A model generated the notes under the pieces. It was not told where the DNA came from, made no database searches, and was given only the letters and a program-made list of their open reading frames with translations. Positions 7,680-14,393 of a stretch of 25,721 nucleotides of DNA are shown here, piece by piece. Location of the stretch: assembly GCA_002315195.1 (NCBI GenBank), contig DCGD01000147.1, positions 22,681 through 48,401 on the forward strand, read 5' to 3'. The DNA is from Prevotellaceae bacterium UBA1787 (GTDB taxonomy: Bacteria > Bacteroidota > Bacteroidia > Bacteroidales > Bacteroidaceae). A program made the position numbers and the translations under genes. Position 1 is the first letter of the stretch, and each line of letters begins with the position of its first letter.

Positions 7680-8300
7680 ATGAAACAATTAAGTTTATTA
7701 TTCAAGCGGGTGGTTGTATGGTTAGTTCGGTTTAGACATCGAAAAGGTTATGGTGTTCAGTCGCCTTTTGCTTATAATTTTATCTGCGACGTGGTGAATA
7801 ATACAGAATTGTACTATGCATATACGGAATTGAAGGCGGAACGCCTGAAATTTCCAGAAGTTCAAATCCGTAATACGGAAAAGATAGACAAACTGCTTTT
7901 CAGGCTTGCCAATTTCGTACAGCCGTCTGTCGCGGTTATTCCCATAGAAAATACTTGTGTCATGAAACGTTACATCAAGGCCGGATGCCAAATGGCAGAA
8001 TGTCATGCATATGGGAATATGGAAATTTTCAGCCGTATGCTTGACATTCCAAGGCATGTAGGAATGGTTTATTTATCTTCCGATGCCGCATCGATTTCTG
8101 TTCTTCGACAACATTTGCCTTCGTTGGCGCAAAATGCCATTGTAATTATTGAAAACATACATGGAAATAGACTTTTTTCTGAAAATTGGAAAGAATTAAA
8201 GAATGTGTTGAACAATGTAATGACTTTTGATTTATATGACGTAGGTCTGATACTGTTAAGAAAGAACATTCCTACTCAGCATTATATGGTTAATTTTTAA
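7680..8300 (+). CDS. Diverged SAM-methyltransferase-like protein
   Basis: A 206-residue cytosolic protein related to a Bacteroidota family usually annotated as class I SAM-dependent methyltransferase. Two family marks remain: KGYGVQSPFAYNF at 22-34, comparable to the GHGIHSPFVF type of N-terminus, and the C-terminal DLYDVGLILLR...QHYMVNF at about 184-206. After the helix LLFRLANFVQPS (72-83), where relatives carry a glycine-rich SAM-binding loop, this protein reads VAVIPIENTCVM with no glycines, and it is shorter than those relatives. It may therefore have lost catalysis. The next gene starts five bases after its stop, so the pair is one operon. The start at 7680 is fixed by the promoter box four bases upstream. 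Confidence 0.65.
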   Translation: MKQLSLLFKRVVVWLVRFRHRKGYGVQSPFAYNFICDVVNNTELYYAYTELKAERLKFPEVQIRNTEKIDKLLFRLANFVQPSVAVIPIENTCVMKRYIKAGCQMAECHAYGNMEIFSRMLDIPRHVGMVYLSSDAASISVLRQHLPSLAQNAIVIIENIHGNRLFSENWKELKNVLNNVMTFDLYDVGLILLRKNIPTQHYMVNF

Positions 8301-8305
8301 AGAAT

Positions 8306-8839
8306 ATGACAAAAATTTATACGCGTACAGGTGACAAAGGTCTTACATCATTGGTCGGGGGAAGAAAAGTGAGCAAGGGATCGCAACGTCTGGAATCATA
8401 CGGAACCATCGATGAACTTAGCAGCTTTCTCGGGTACTTGATGAACTTTTTGGAGGATAAGGATGACAAGGTTTTTGTAGAGCTACTGCAGCGGAGGTTG
8501 TTCGTGGTGTCAGCAGTGCTTGCAACGCCTTCCGAATTTTCAACAAAAGGAATAGACAAGCGATGGATAGAAGAGGTAGAAGAAGAGATTGACAGAATGG
8601 AAAAGTATTTGCCGTCCTTGCAAGGATTCATATTGCCGGGAGGGTGTAAGGCGGCGTCTGTCGCCCATATTTGCAGGACGGTGTGTCGACGTGCGGAAAG
8701 ATGCATCGTACGTTTGGAAGAAATGGAAACAATTGATGATAATTTGCTATCATTGGTTAACAGAATTTCAGATTATCTATTTGACCTTGCAAGAAAACAA
8801 AACTTTTTGCATAATGTTGATGAAAAAAATTACCGATAG
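8306..8839 (+). CDS. Cob(I)alamin adenosyltransferase, PduO type
   Basis: A 177-residue enzyme that transfers the adenosyl group of ATP to cob(I)alamin to make coenzyme B12. It has the ATP-binding N-terminus IYTRTGDKGLTSL (4-16), RLESYGTIDELSSF (28-41), the GFILPGG turn (107-113), the arginine-rich helix RTVCRRAER (124-132) with residues that contact ATP and the corrin, and VNRISDYLFDLAR (151-163). The length is that of the five-helix single-domain form, which works as a trimer. It lies five bases after the methyltransferase-like gene and shares its promoter. Bacteroidales use adenosylcobalamin for methylmalonyl-CoA mutase; neither that gene nor corrin biosynthesis genes are in the window. 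Confidence 0.93.
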   Translation: MTKIYTRTGDKGLTSLVGGRKVSKGSQRLESYGTIDELSSFLGYLMNFLEDKDDKVFVELLQRRLFVVSAVLATPSEFSTKGIDKRWIEEVEEEIDRMEKYLPSLQGFILPGGCKAASVAHICRTVCRRAERCIVRLEEMETIDDNLLSLVNRISDYLFDLARKQNFLHNVDEKNYR

Positions 8840-8870
8840 TTTGGTTTAACTTTTCAAAATTGTATTTTTG
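8840..8870 (+). promoter_or_regulatory. Full-consensus promoter, DUF2795 gene
   Basis: TTTG at 8840-8843, a spacer of exactly 19 bp, and TATTTTTG at 8863-8870. This is the best promoter match in the window and gives a leader of about 45 nt. It begins at the base after the stop codon of the preceding gene. Confidence 0.75.
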
Positions 8871-8919
8871 CCGAAAATTTTGGATTTTCACATATTAACA
8901 TTTAATTAGGAATTTAAAG

Positions 8920-9144
8920 ATGTATTGGACTCTTGAATTGGCTTCTAAGTTGGAGGATGCTCCATGGCCTGCTACTAAAGACGAACTTATTGACTACGCC
9001 GTACGTTCTGGCGCACCTATGGAAGTGGTGGAAAATCTTCAGGAGATAGAAGATGAGGGCGAACCATACGATTCTATCGAAGATATATGGCCGGATTATC
9101 CTACCACCAATGAAGATTACCTCTTCAACGAAGATGAGTATTAA
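8920..9144 (+). CDS. DUF2795 family small acidic protein
   Basis: A 74-residue very acidic protein (many Asp/Glu, ending NEDEY) with no signal peptide or membrane segment. It matches the short DUF2795 proteins that are strongly conserved in Bacteroidales: an N-terminal ELASKLEDAPWPATKDELI helix region (6-24), a central helix, and the DIWPDYP motif near 56-62. The function is unknown. It has its own full-consensus promoter and its own terminator, so it is a single-gene unit and probably well expressed. Confidence 0.88.
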   Translation: MYWTLELASKLEDAPWPATKDELIDYAVRSGAPMEVVENLQEIEDEGEPYDSIEDIWPDYPTTNEDYLFNEDEY

Positions 9145-9172
9145 ACCGCGGAATAATAGTTAAGAAATAAAA

Positions 9173-9212
9173 GCCAATAAGTTAAGATCAATTATCATCT
9201 TGTCTTATTGGC
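9173..9212 (+). terminator. Hairpin after the DUF2795 gene
   Basis: Outer stem GCCAATAAG (9173-9181) with CTTATTGGC (9204-9212) and an inner stem AAGAT/ATCTT separated by a small internal loop. It is followed by ATTTAT, a weak U-tract. Confidence 0.6.
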
Positions 9213-9634
9213 ATTTATCGTGTTTGATGACTACCTATTCCGCCTCACCTTCGTAAAACACATGTCTTCGCCACTGAGGAGTGGATTTCGTCACAAGTAT
9301 TCGTTTCAAGTTTTTTTGTTGTATTTGTGTACTGTCTCTCTGACCACACGAACGGCAGGTAACTACTAGATAGAACCATTTGGCATTGACATCCCAATTA
9401 TCGTCTCGCATTCCAATGTTGAAGAATTAGAAATGCATTAAAGAAACAGCACGAAGACAAGGGCGAGTTTGATTTTTTTCCAGATGATATCATAGATTGA
9501 TTGTCCCAAACTTGATCGGAAGTCTAAAATTATGGTACTGTTATGGTTTTCCCTAAATGAAAAAGCATTTCTGCGTATTTGTAGGGGGTGGCGCGCTTGC
9601 TTGACGGGTAGTTTTCCGTCAGTGTGTAACTTTT
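9213..9634. other. 420-bp gap with possible decayed coding sequence
   Basis: No recognised gene. It contains a 58-residue minus-strand ORF (9235-9411, listed separately) and, overlapping it, a plus-strand stretch (about 9376-9500) that reads like protein only if a frameshift near 9431 is allowed. The part from 9501 to 9634 shows only a weak inverted repeat, TGACGG/CCGTCA, near 9602-9621. Confidence 0.4.
9235..9411 (-). CDS. Possible small CxxC protein, 58 residues
   Basis: An ORF of 58 codons from ATG at 9411 to TAG at 9235. The product is hydrophilic and basic in the middle, with one CRSCG motif at 19-23 after a short hydrophobic stretch (WFYLVVT), a Gln/Lys-rich segment, and an acidic end (FYEGEAE). 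A single CxxC is half of a zinc ribbon, so it might dimerise around zinc, or be the remnant of a longer protein. An in-frame stop lies five codons upstream. I saw no good TAnnTTTG box. I do not recognise a family. A chance ORF of this length is not rare, so this is tentative. Confidence 0.3.
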   Translation of the reverse strand: MRDDNWDVNAKWFYLVVTCRSCGQRDSTQIQQKNLKRILVTKSTPQWRRHVFYEGEAE

Positions 9635-10240
9635 CTACTTTTTGGCGTAAAGTACGGGGTTTGTATCGGTGTCGTTGTACATTTTCATCTGCTTATAAAC
9701 TTTCATGTACTTTCTTCCCGACGAAATATCCTCCAGCAAGGTGTCAATGGCCGAAGAGAGGTCTTTTTGCTGCTCCAACAGGACATTGAGTTTTTTGTTG
9801 CAGCGTTCGCGGTGTTCGGCAGTCGCCGTTTCACGTTCCGTCTCCTCCTTCATGTGGTAAATCTTGAGGTTGAGAATGCAAAGGCGGTCAATGGCCCATG
9901 CCGGACTCTCGGTATTGATAGAAGCCTCCGACAATACGTCCACATCCTTATACAGAGTCAAGAAATAACTGTCAATACGCTCAACCAAATCCGTTCTGTC
10001 TTGATTGCTTTTATCGATGCGGCGTTTCAAGACAAGAGCATCCTCCGGGTTGATTTGCGGATCACGGATAATGTCTTCAAAGTGCCATTGCACCGTGTCT
10101 ATCCAGGCTTTGAGATAAAGATCATACTCAATGGTACCTTGTTTGTAGGGATTGTTTATTTTTGTATCCACGCAATCCGTAACATGATAGCATGAAATGG
10201 CTTCGTTAAATATGGGTTGGCAAAATGAACTAAAACTCAT
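9635..10240 (-). CDS. DUF4254 family protein
   Basis: A 201-residue, mostly helical cytosolic protein with no signal peptide. It matches the Bacteroidota family DUF4254 through VQWHFEDIIRDP (50-61), the INTESPAWAIDRLCILNLK block (108-126) and the following charged helix with many Glu/Arg. The function is unknown; relatives are often found near lipopolysaccharide or glycosyltransferase genes, but no such neighbours are present here. It is a single gene, divergent from the bile-acid symporter family gene, with its own promoter box 28 bp upstream. Confidence 0.85.
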   Translation of the reverse strand: MSFSSFCQPIFNEAISCYHVTDCVDTKINNPYKQGTIEYDLYLKAWIDTVQWHFEDIIRDPQINPEDALVLKRRIDKSNQDRTDLVERIDSYFLTLYKDVDVLSEASINTESPAWAIDRLCILNLKIYHMKEETERETATAEHRERCNKKLNVLLEQQKDLSSAIDTLLEDISSGRKYMKVYKQMKMYNDTDTNPVLYAKK

Positions 10241-10268
10241 GGCTTTTTATTTGTAGGTTTATGAAACA

Positions 10269-10276
10269 CAAAGATA
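10269..10276 (-). promoter_or_regulatory. -7 promoter box, DUF4254 gene
   Basis: Reads TATCTTTG on the minus strand, 28 bp before the ATG at 10240. Confidence 0.6.
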
Positions 10277-10380
10277 ATGATAATTATGAATAATGTTGCC
10301 ATTTTTTCTTTTTTTCTTGTTTCAATGCATAAAATGTGCGTTATTTCCTCATTTCTTTTTCATTTTTTCCATTCTTGCCG

Positions 10381-10388
10381 TAATTTTG
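10381..10388 (+). promoter_or_regulatory. -7 promoter box, four bases before the start codon
   Basis: TAATTTTG, then CAGC, then the ATG at 10393: the same four-base spacing as at 7668-7680, so the message is probably leaderless. Confidence 0.6.
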
Positions 10389-10392
10389 CAGC

Positions 10393-11355
10393 ATGAATAA
10401 AGTCATATCGTTGATTAAGAAGTGGACGCTGCTTGTCAGCATGGTCATAGGAATGTTGGGCTATTTGATTTTTCATTATTCCCCCTCCCTGAATGAAATC
10501 AAGCCTGCGGTCATATCAATTTCCGGACATGCTCTTCCTGTCCTATTGTTTCTTACCTTATTTCTCACGTTTTGCAAAGTGAGGCCCTCCGCCATTGTCC
10601 AAATCAGGCGATGGCACATTCGTTTGCTGCTCATTCAGGCATTTGGATCCGTATTGATAACTACCTATATTTGTTTGTTTTCTCCTGAAGGAACAAATGT
10701 GTTTCCAATTGCTTTGCTGATTATTACCATTTGTCCCAATGCCGCGGGGGCGGCGGTCATAACGGGAAAGTTGGGCGGCAGTGAAACAACCGTTACGACG
10801 TACACCATACTCAGCAACATCCTTGCATCCATAGCCATTCCCCTTTTGTTCCCTTTGGCCGGTGCGATGGGTGACGGAACATTTTTCATGCAATTCCTCG
10901 CCATCATCATGAAAACATTTCCCATACTCATCCTGCCGCTGCTTCTTGCATGGGGCTTTCGTTTCTTCTTGCCCAATGCGCATGCGTACATACTGAAAAG
11001 ATTCAAAGGAGTAGCGTTTTATATATGGGCAATAAACCTTATGATATTAATGGGACAAGGTTTTCGAACGCTCGTCAATGAAGAAGGGAGTTTTCTTCAC
11101 AAAACTGTCCCCATGTTGGCCGGTCTTTTATGCTGCATCGTTTTTTTCCCTATTGGTAAAAGGTTGGGAAGAAGGGATCAGGACAGCATCAGCAGCGGCC
11201 AGGGGTTAGGTCAGAAGAATACCATTTTTGCCATTTGGATTACCATGATATATTTCAATCCCATCATGTCACTTGCGCCGGTGAGTTACGTTGTGTGGCA
11301 AAACATCGTGAATTCTTGGGAGTTGGGTCGTCATGCGTCACGCATAAAGAATTAA
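10393..11355 (+). CDS. Bile acid:sodium symporter family transporter
   Basis: A 320-residue inner-membrane protein with about nine or ten hydrophobic segments. It fits the BASS family: the crossover region after TICPNAAGAAVIT (112-124), and the SSGQGLGQKNTIFAIWIT motif (about 267-284) that in the family lines the sodium and substrate sites. Family members move bile acids, pantothenate, pyruvate or other organic anions with sodium; the substrate cannot be read from the sequence. It stands alone on the plus strand with its promoter box directly at the start codon. Its last 18 bp overlap the 3' end of the antiporter gene on the other strand. Confidence 0.85.
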   Translation: MNKVISLIKKWTLLVSMVIGMLGYLIFHYSPSLNEIKPAVISISGHALPVLLFLTLFLTFCKVRPSAIVQIRRWHIRLLLIQAFGSVLITTYICLFSPEGTNVFPIALLIITICPNAAGAAVITGKLGGSETTVTTYTILSNILASIAIPLLFPLAGAMGDGTFFMQFLAIIMKTFPILILPLLLAWGFRFFLPNAHAYILKRFKGVAFYIWAINLMILMGQGFRTLVNEEGSFLHKTVPMLAGLLCCIVFFPIGKRLGRRDQDSISSGQGLGQKNTIFAIWITMIYFNPIMSLAPVSYVVWQNIVNSWELGRHASRIKN

Positions 11356-12270
11356 GAGAGAGGAATATACAACAAACAAAAGGAAAAGGCAGGCTCCCTC
11401 CCAACGGCATATTTCGTATTTTGTTCTCGTAAAGAACCACAACAAAGGCACGCTGACGAGAAAAGCGACCAAATCCAACAATGTGAAGCCTCTTGCATCC
11501 AAAGGTCGTATGGAACCGGCCACTCCCAATATGAAAAGAATGTTGAACAAGTTGCTCCCAACCACGTTTCCAATGGCAAGTCCGGTTTGACCTTTGCGTG
11601 CGGCGCTCACGCTTGTGGCAAGTTCAGGCAGCGAAGTGCCCCATGCCGCAATGGTGAGTCCGACAACGGCGTCACTGATGTTCAAAACATGGGCGATATC
11701 CGTCGCCCCTTTGACAAAAACGCGACTGCCAATTACCAAAGCAGCCAAACCGACTGCCACTTTCAGCATACATTTCCACAATTTGACATCCGTAGCAATG
11801 CCTTTAACCTCTTTTGACTGTTGGCGGCTTTGACGTAAAGTGACAAAGAGATAAATTCCGAAACTGACCAAAAAGATGAAACTTTCACTTTGTAAAATGG
11901 TGCCGTCGAAGAAGATGAACAACGACAGCAGCAAAGAGGCAAACACGCACCACGGCATATCTCTCATTACCATTTCACGGCTGATTGCAATGGGAGCGAC
12001 CATGGCCGTAACACCCATTATTGCGAGGATGTTGAATATGTTGCTGCCAAGGACGTTTCCGACCGCCATTGCGGAAGAACCTTGGATTTGCGCCATCAAA
12101 CTTACGGCTAGTTCTGGTGCCGATGTACCCAAGGCAACGATGGTCAATCCTATGACCAATTCCGATACATGAAATTTCCTTGCCAATCCACCAGCTCCTT
12201 CCGTGAAGCCATCCGCTCCCCAAAGGACCGAGACAAGACCCATTAAAACAAGTATGATGTTCAAAAGCAT
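11338..12270 (-). CDS. Calcium/sodium antiporter, CaCA family (YrbG-like)
   Basis: A 310-residue inner-membrane cation exchanger. It carries both inverted alpha-repeats of the family: GLTIVALGTSAPEL with GNVLGSNIFNIL (41-82) and GLTIAAWGTSLPEL with GNVVGSNLFNIL (204-245), including the ion-binding glutamates Glu53 and Glu216. A cytosolic loop rich in Gln/Ser/Lys (147-163) joins the two halves. The ATG at 12270 is preferred; an in-frame TTG at 12279 is the alternative. The 3' end overlaps the convergent BASS-family gene by 18 bp. Both pumps use the sodium gradient, but the neighbourhood does not prove a shared role. Confidence 0.93.
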   Translation of the reverse strand: MLLNIILVLMGLVSVLWGADGFTEGAGGLARKFHVSELVIGLTIVALGTSAPELAVSLMAQIQGSSAMAVGNVLGSNIFNILAIMGVTAMVAPIAISREMVMRDMPWCVFASLLLSLFIFFDGTILQSESFIFLVSFGIYLFVTLRQSRQQSKEVKGIATDVKLWKCMLKVAVGLAALVIGSRVFVKGATDIAHVLNISDAVVGLTIAAWGTSLPELATSVSAARKGQTGLAIGNVVGSNLFNILFILGVAGSIRPLDARGFTLLDLVAFLVSVPLLWFFTRTKYEICRWEGACLFLLFVVYSSLLILYA

Positions 12271-12298
12271 GACGCTCAAAATTAAGTTGAATACATCG

Positions 12299-12329
12299 CA
12301 AAAATACAGTTTTTTCTTCTATTCTACAA
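12299..12329 (-). promoter_or_regulatory. Promoter of the calcium/sodium antiporter gene
   Basis: On the minus strand: TTG (12329-12327), 20-bp spacer, TATTTTTG (12306-12299), 28 bp before the ATG. A second box TAATTTTG (12284-12277) lies only six bases before the ATG and could give a leaderless transcript. Confidence 0.6.
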
Positions 12330-12400
12330 GAGAAAGAGAAAACAACCGGTGGTATTCCGTGATTTTGTTCATGTTCATGACACATTGATGAAATATTTCT

Positions 12401-12408
12401 TATATTTG
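12401..12408 (+). promoter_or_regulatory. -7 promoter box, GH127 gene
   Basis: Reads TATATTTG, 19 bp before the ATG at 12428. No clear -33 element at the usual spacing. Confidence 0.55.
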
Positions 12409-12427
12409 TATTCCAAATTTTCACACT

Positions 12428-14257
12428 ATGAAAAAAGCATATATCTTGTTCTTTCTTACCTTGCTTGCCTGCAGTGCATTAGGGCGCAATTACCAAAAAG
12501 CCATCCAGCAGGTGGACTTTTCTCAAGTTTTGATACACGACCGTTTTTGGACACCCAGGTTGGAAAACAATGTTCGGAACACACTGCCTGTATGTATAGA
12601 TCAAATAGAAAACAAAACGGGGCGCATACGAAATTTTGAAAAAGCCGCCATTCCCGCAGGGCCACATTCAGGTATTTTTTTTGATGATTCCGATGTGTAC
12701 AAGGCAGTAGAGGGCATGGCATACAGCTTGGTAAACAATCCTGATGCGGAATTGGAAAAGAAAGCCGATGCATGGATTGAAAAATTCGCGGCGGCGCAGC
12801 AACCAGATGGCTACATCAATACATTTTATACCATCAATGGCTTGGACAGACGTTGGACAGATATGGACAAGCACGAGATGTATTGTGCCGGGCATTTGAT
12901 AGAAGCCGGTATCGCCTACCAAAAGGCAACGGGAAAACGTACCTTGTTGAACATTGGTCAAAAGATGGCAGATTACATGATGACGGTGTTCGGACCGAAA
13001 GGGCGCCCTTGGGTGGCGGGGCATGAGGAAATCGAGTTGGCGCTCTGCAAATTGTATGGCGTAACGAAAGATGAAAAATACCTTGATTTCGCATATTGGC
13101 TTCTCGAACAACGCGGGCATGGCCATGGGAGTCATGGGGATGACCGTAAGTGGAATCCCCATCACTATCAGGACGTAATCCCCGTTCGCAATTTGAGAAC
13201 CATTTCCGGCCATGCCGTCCGTGCCATGTATTTGTTTTGCGGAATGAGCGATATTGCCGCTTTCCGCGACAACACCGGTTATCTTGAAGCACTTGATTCC
13301 CTGTGGGAAGATGTCGTGAAACGTCAGATGTATATTACCGGCGGCATCGGTGTGGCCTATCGCAGCGAGGGTTTTTCTCAACCTTATGACTTGCCGAATT
13401 ACGACGCTTATTGTGAAACGTGCGCTTCCATCGGAATGGTGCTTTGGAATCACCGCATGAACGAGTGGAAGGGTGACGGTTGCTATGTGGATGTTTTGGA
13501 ACGCTCTTTATACAATGGCGTGCTGTCCGGGCTCAACCTGAAGGGTGACCGTTTTTTCTATGTCAATCCTTTGGCTTCTCATGGCAATCATCATCGCCAG
13601 GAGTGGTACGGCTGCGCTTGCTGCCCAAGCAACCTTTGTCGCTTCATTCCTTCCATCGGCAGTTATATTTACGCCACTTCAAGAGATGCGCTTTGGGTAA
13701 ACTTGTATATCGGAAACGAAGCCAAGTTCAAAGTCGGCAAGCGTGAGGTTCAACTCAAGATGACCACACAATATCCCTTTGAAGGAAATACAACCTTGAC
13801 GTTGCAAACAACGTTCAAGGGAGACGTGCGTCTGCGCGTGCCCGGGTGGTGCAAGTCATTCGGCATAGGTGTCAATGGTCAACCGGCAACACATACGCAG
13901 GAGCGCGGATATGCCGTCATTCAGCGCAAATGGAAGAAAGGGGATGTCATCAGCATTGACTTCGCAATGCCCGTAGAACTTGTTTCGGCCGATCCCCGCG
14001 TGCGTGAAGATTTGGGAAAACGAGCCGTGCAGCGCGGTCCGTTGGTATATTGTGCGGAGTCCATTGACAACAAGGACAGTTTTCAGAAAATGTGGTTAAA
14101 TGGCGACGAAAACTGGACCGTCAATTGGTGCGAAGATTTGGGTGGCATAAACCGCATTTCCTGCAGTCATGACAATCAAGACATCAATTTAATTCCTTAT
14201 TACAGTTGGGACAATCGTGAGGCATGCGAAATGAAGGTTTGGTTGGATTTCAAATGA
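12428..14257 (+). CDS. Secreted GH127 family glycosidase (beta-L-arabinofuranosidase-like)
   Basis: A 609-residue exported protein of glycoside hydrolase family 127 (former DUF1680). The signal peptide covers about residues 1-19; LLAC at 12-15 could be a lipobox, otherwise cleavage is after ALG. The catalytic set known from the Bifidobacterium enzyme HypBA1 (Glu322, Glu338, Cys340, Cys417, Cys418) is fully matched: Glu314, Glu330 and Cys332 in the block ending AYCETCASIG, and Cys398/Cys399 in YGCACCPSN. These hold zinc and the cysteine nucleophile. The first half is an (alpha/alpha)-barrel, the C-terminal part beta-sandwich. Family members release L-arabinofuranose from plant glycans or glycoproteins; the exact linkage is not predictable. 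No SusC/D or regulator gene flanks it. Confidence 0.9.
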   Translation: MKKAYILFFLTLLACSALGRNYQKAIQQVDFSQVLIHDRFWTPRLENNVRNTLPVCIDQIENKTGRIRNFEKAAIPAGPHSGIFFDDSDVYKAVEGMAYSLVNNPDAELEKKADAWIEKFAAAQQPDGYINTFYTINGLDRRWTDMDKHEMYCAGHLIEAGIAYQKATGKRTLLNIGQKMADYMMTVFGPKGRPWVAGHEEIELALCKLYGVTKDEKYLDFAYWLLEQRGHGHGSHGDDRKWNPHHYQDVIPVRNLRTISGHAVRAMYLFCGMSDIAAFRDNTGYLEALDSLWEDVVKRQMYITGGIGVAYRSEGFSQPYDLPNYDAYCETCASIGMVLWNHRMNEWKGDGCYVDVLERSLYNGVLSGLNLKGDRFFYVNPLASHGNHHRQEWYGCACCPSNLCRFIPSIGSYIYATSRDALWVNLYIGNEAKFKVGKREVQLKMTTQYPFEGNTTLTLQTTFKGDVRLRVPGWCKSFGIGVNGQPATHTQERGYAVIQRKWKKGDVISIDFAMPVELVSADPRVREDLGKRAVQRGPLVYCAESIDNKDSFQKMWLNGDENWTVNWCEDLGGINRISCSHDNQDINLIPYYSWDNREACEMKVWLDFK

Positions 14258-14359
14258 CTTTTGTTTTCTCGCAATGTCACAAATGCGCATGCAAGGCATA
14301 TAAAAATCCAGAAACGGAATTTTTCCATTTTTTCGCATAGCACATTCCTCAATTTTCAG

Positions 14360-14367
14360 TATTTTTG
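14360..14367 (+). promoter_or_regulatory. -7 promoter box, metG
   Basis: Reads TATTTTTG, 26 bp before the metG ATG. Confidence 0.6.
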
Positions 14368-14393
14368 CCATTTAATTTAATAACACATAATAT

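Noticed and set aside
12428..14257. Polysaccharide utilisation locus around the GH127 gene
   Set aside because: No SusC, SusD, hybrid two-component or ECF sigma/anti-sigma gene is adjacent; the flanks are an antiporter gene and metG, so it is a lone glycosidase gene.
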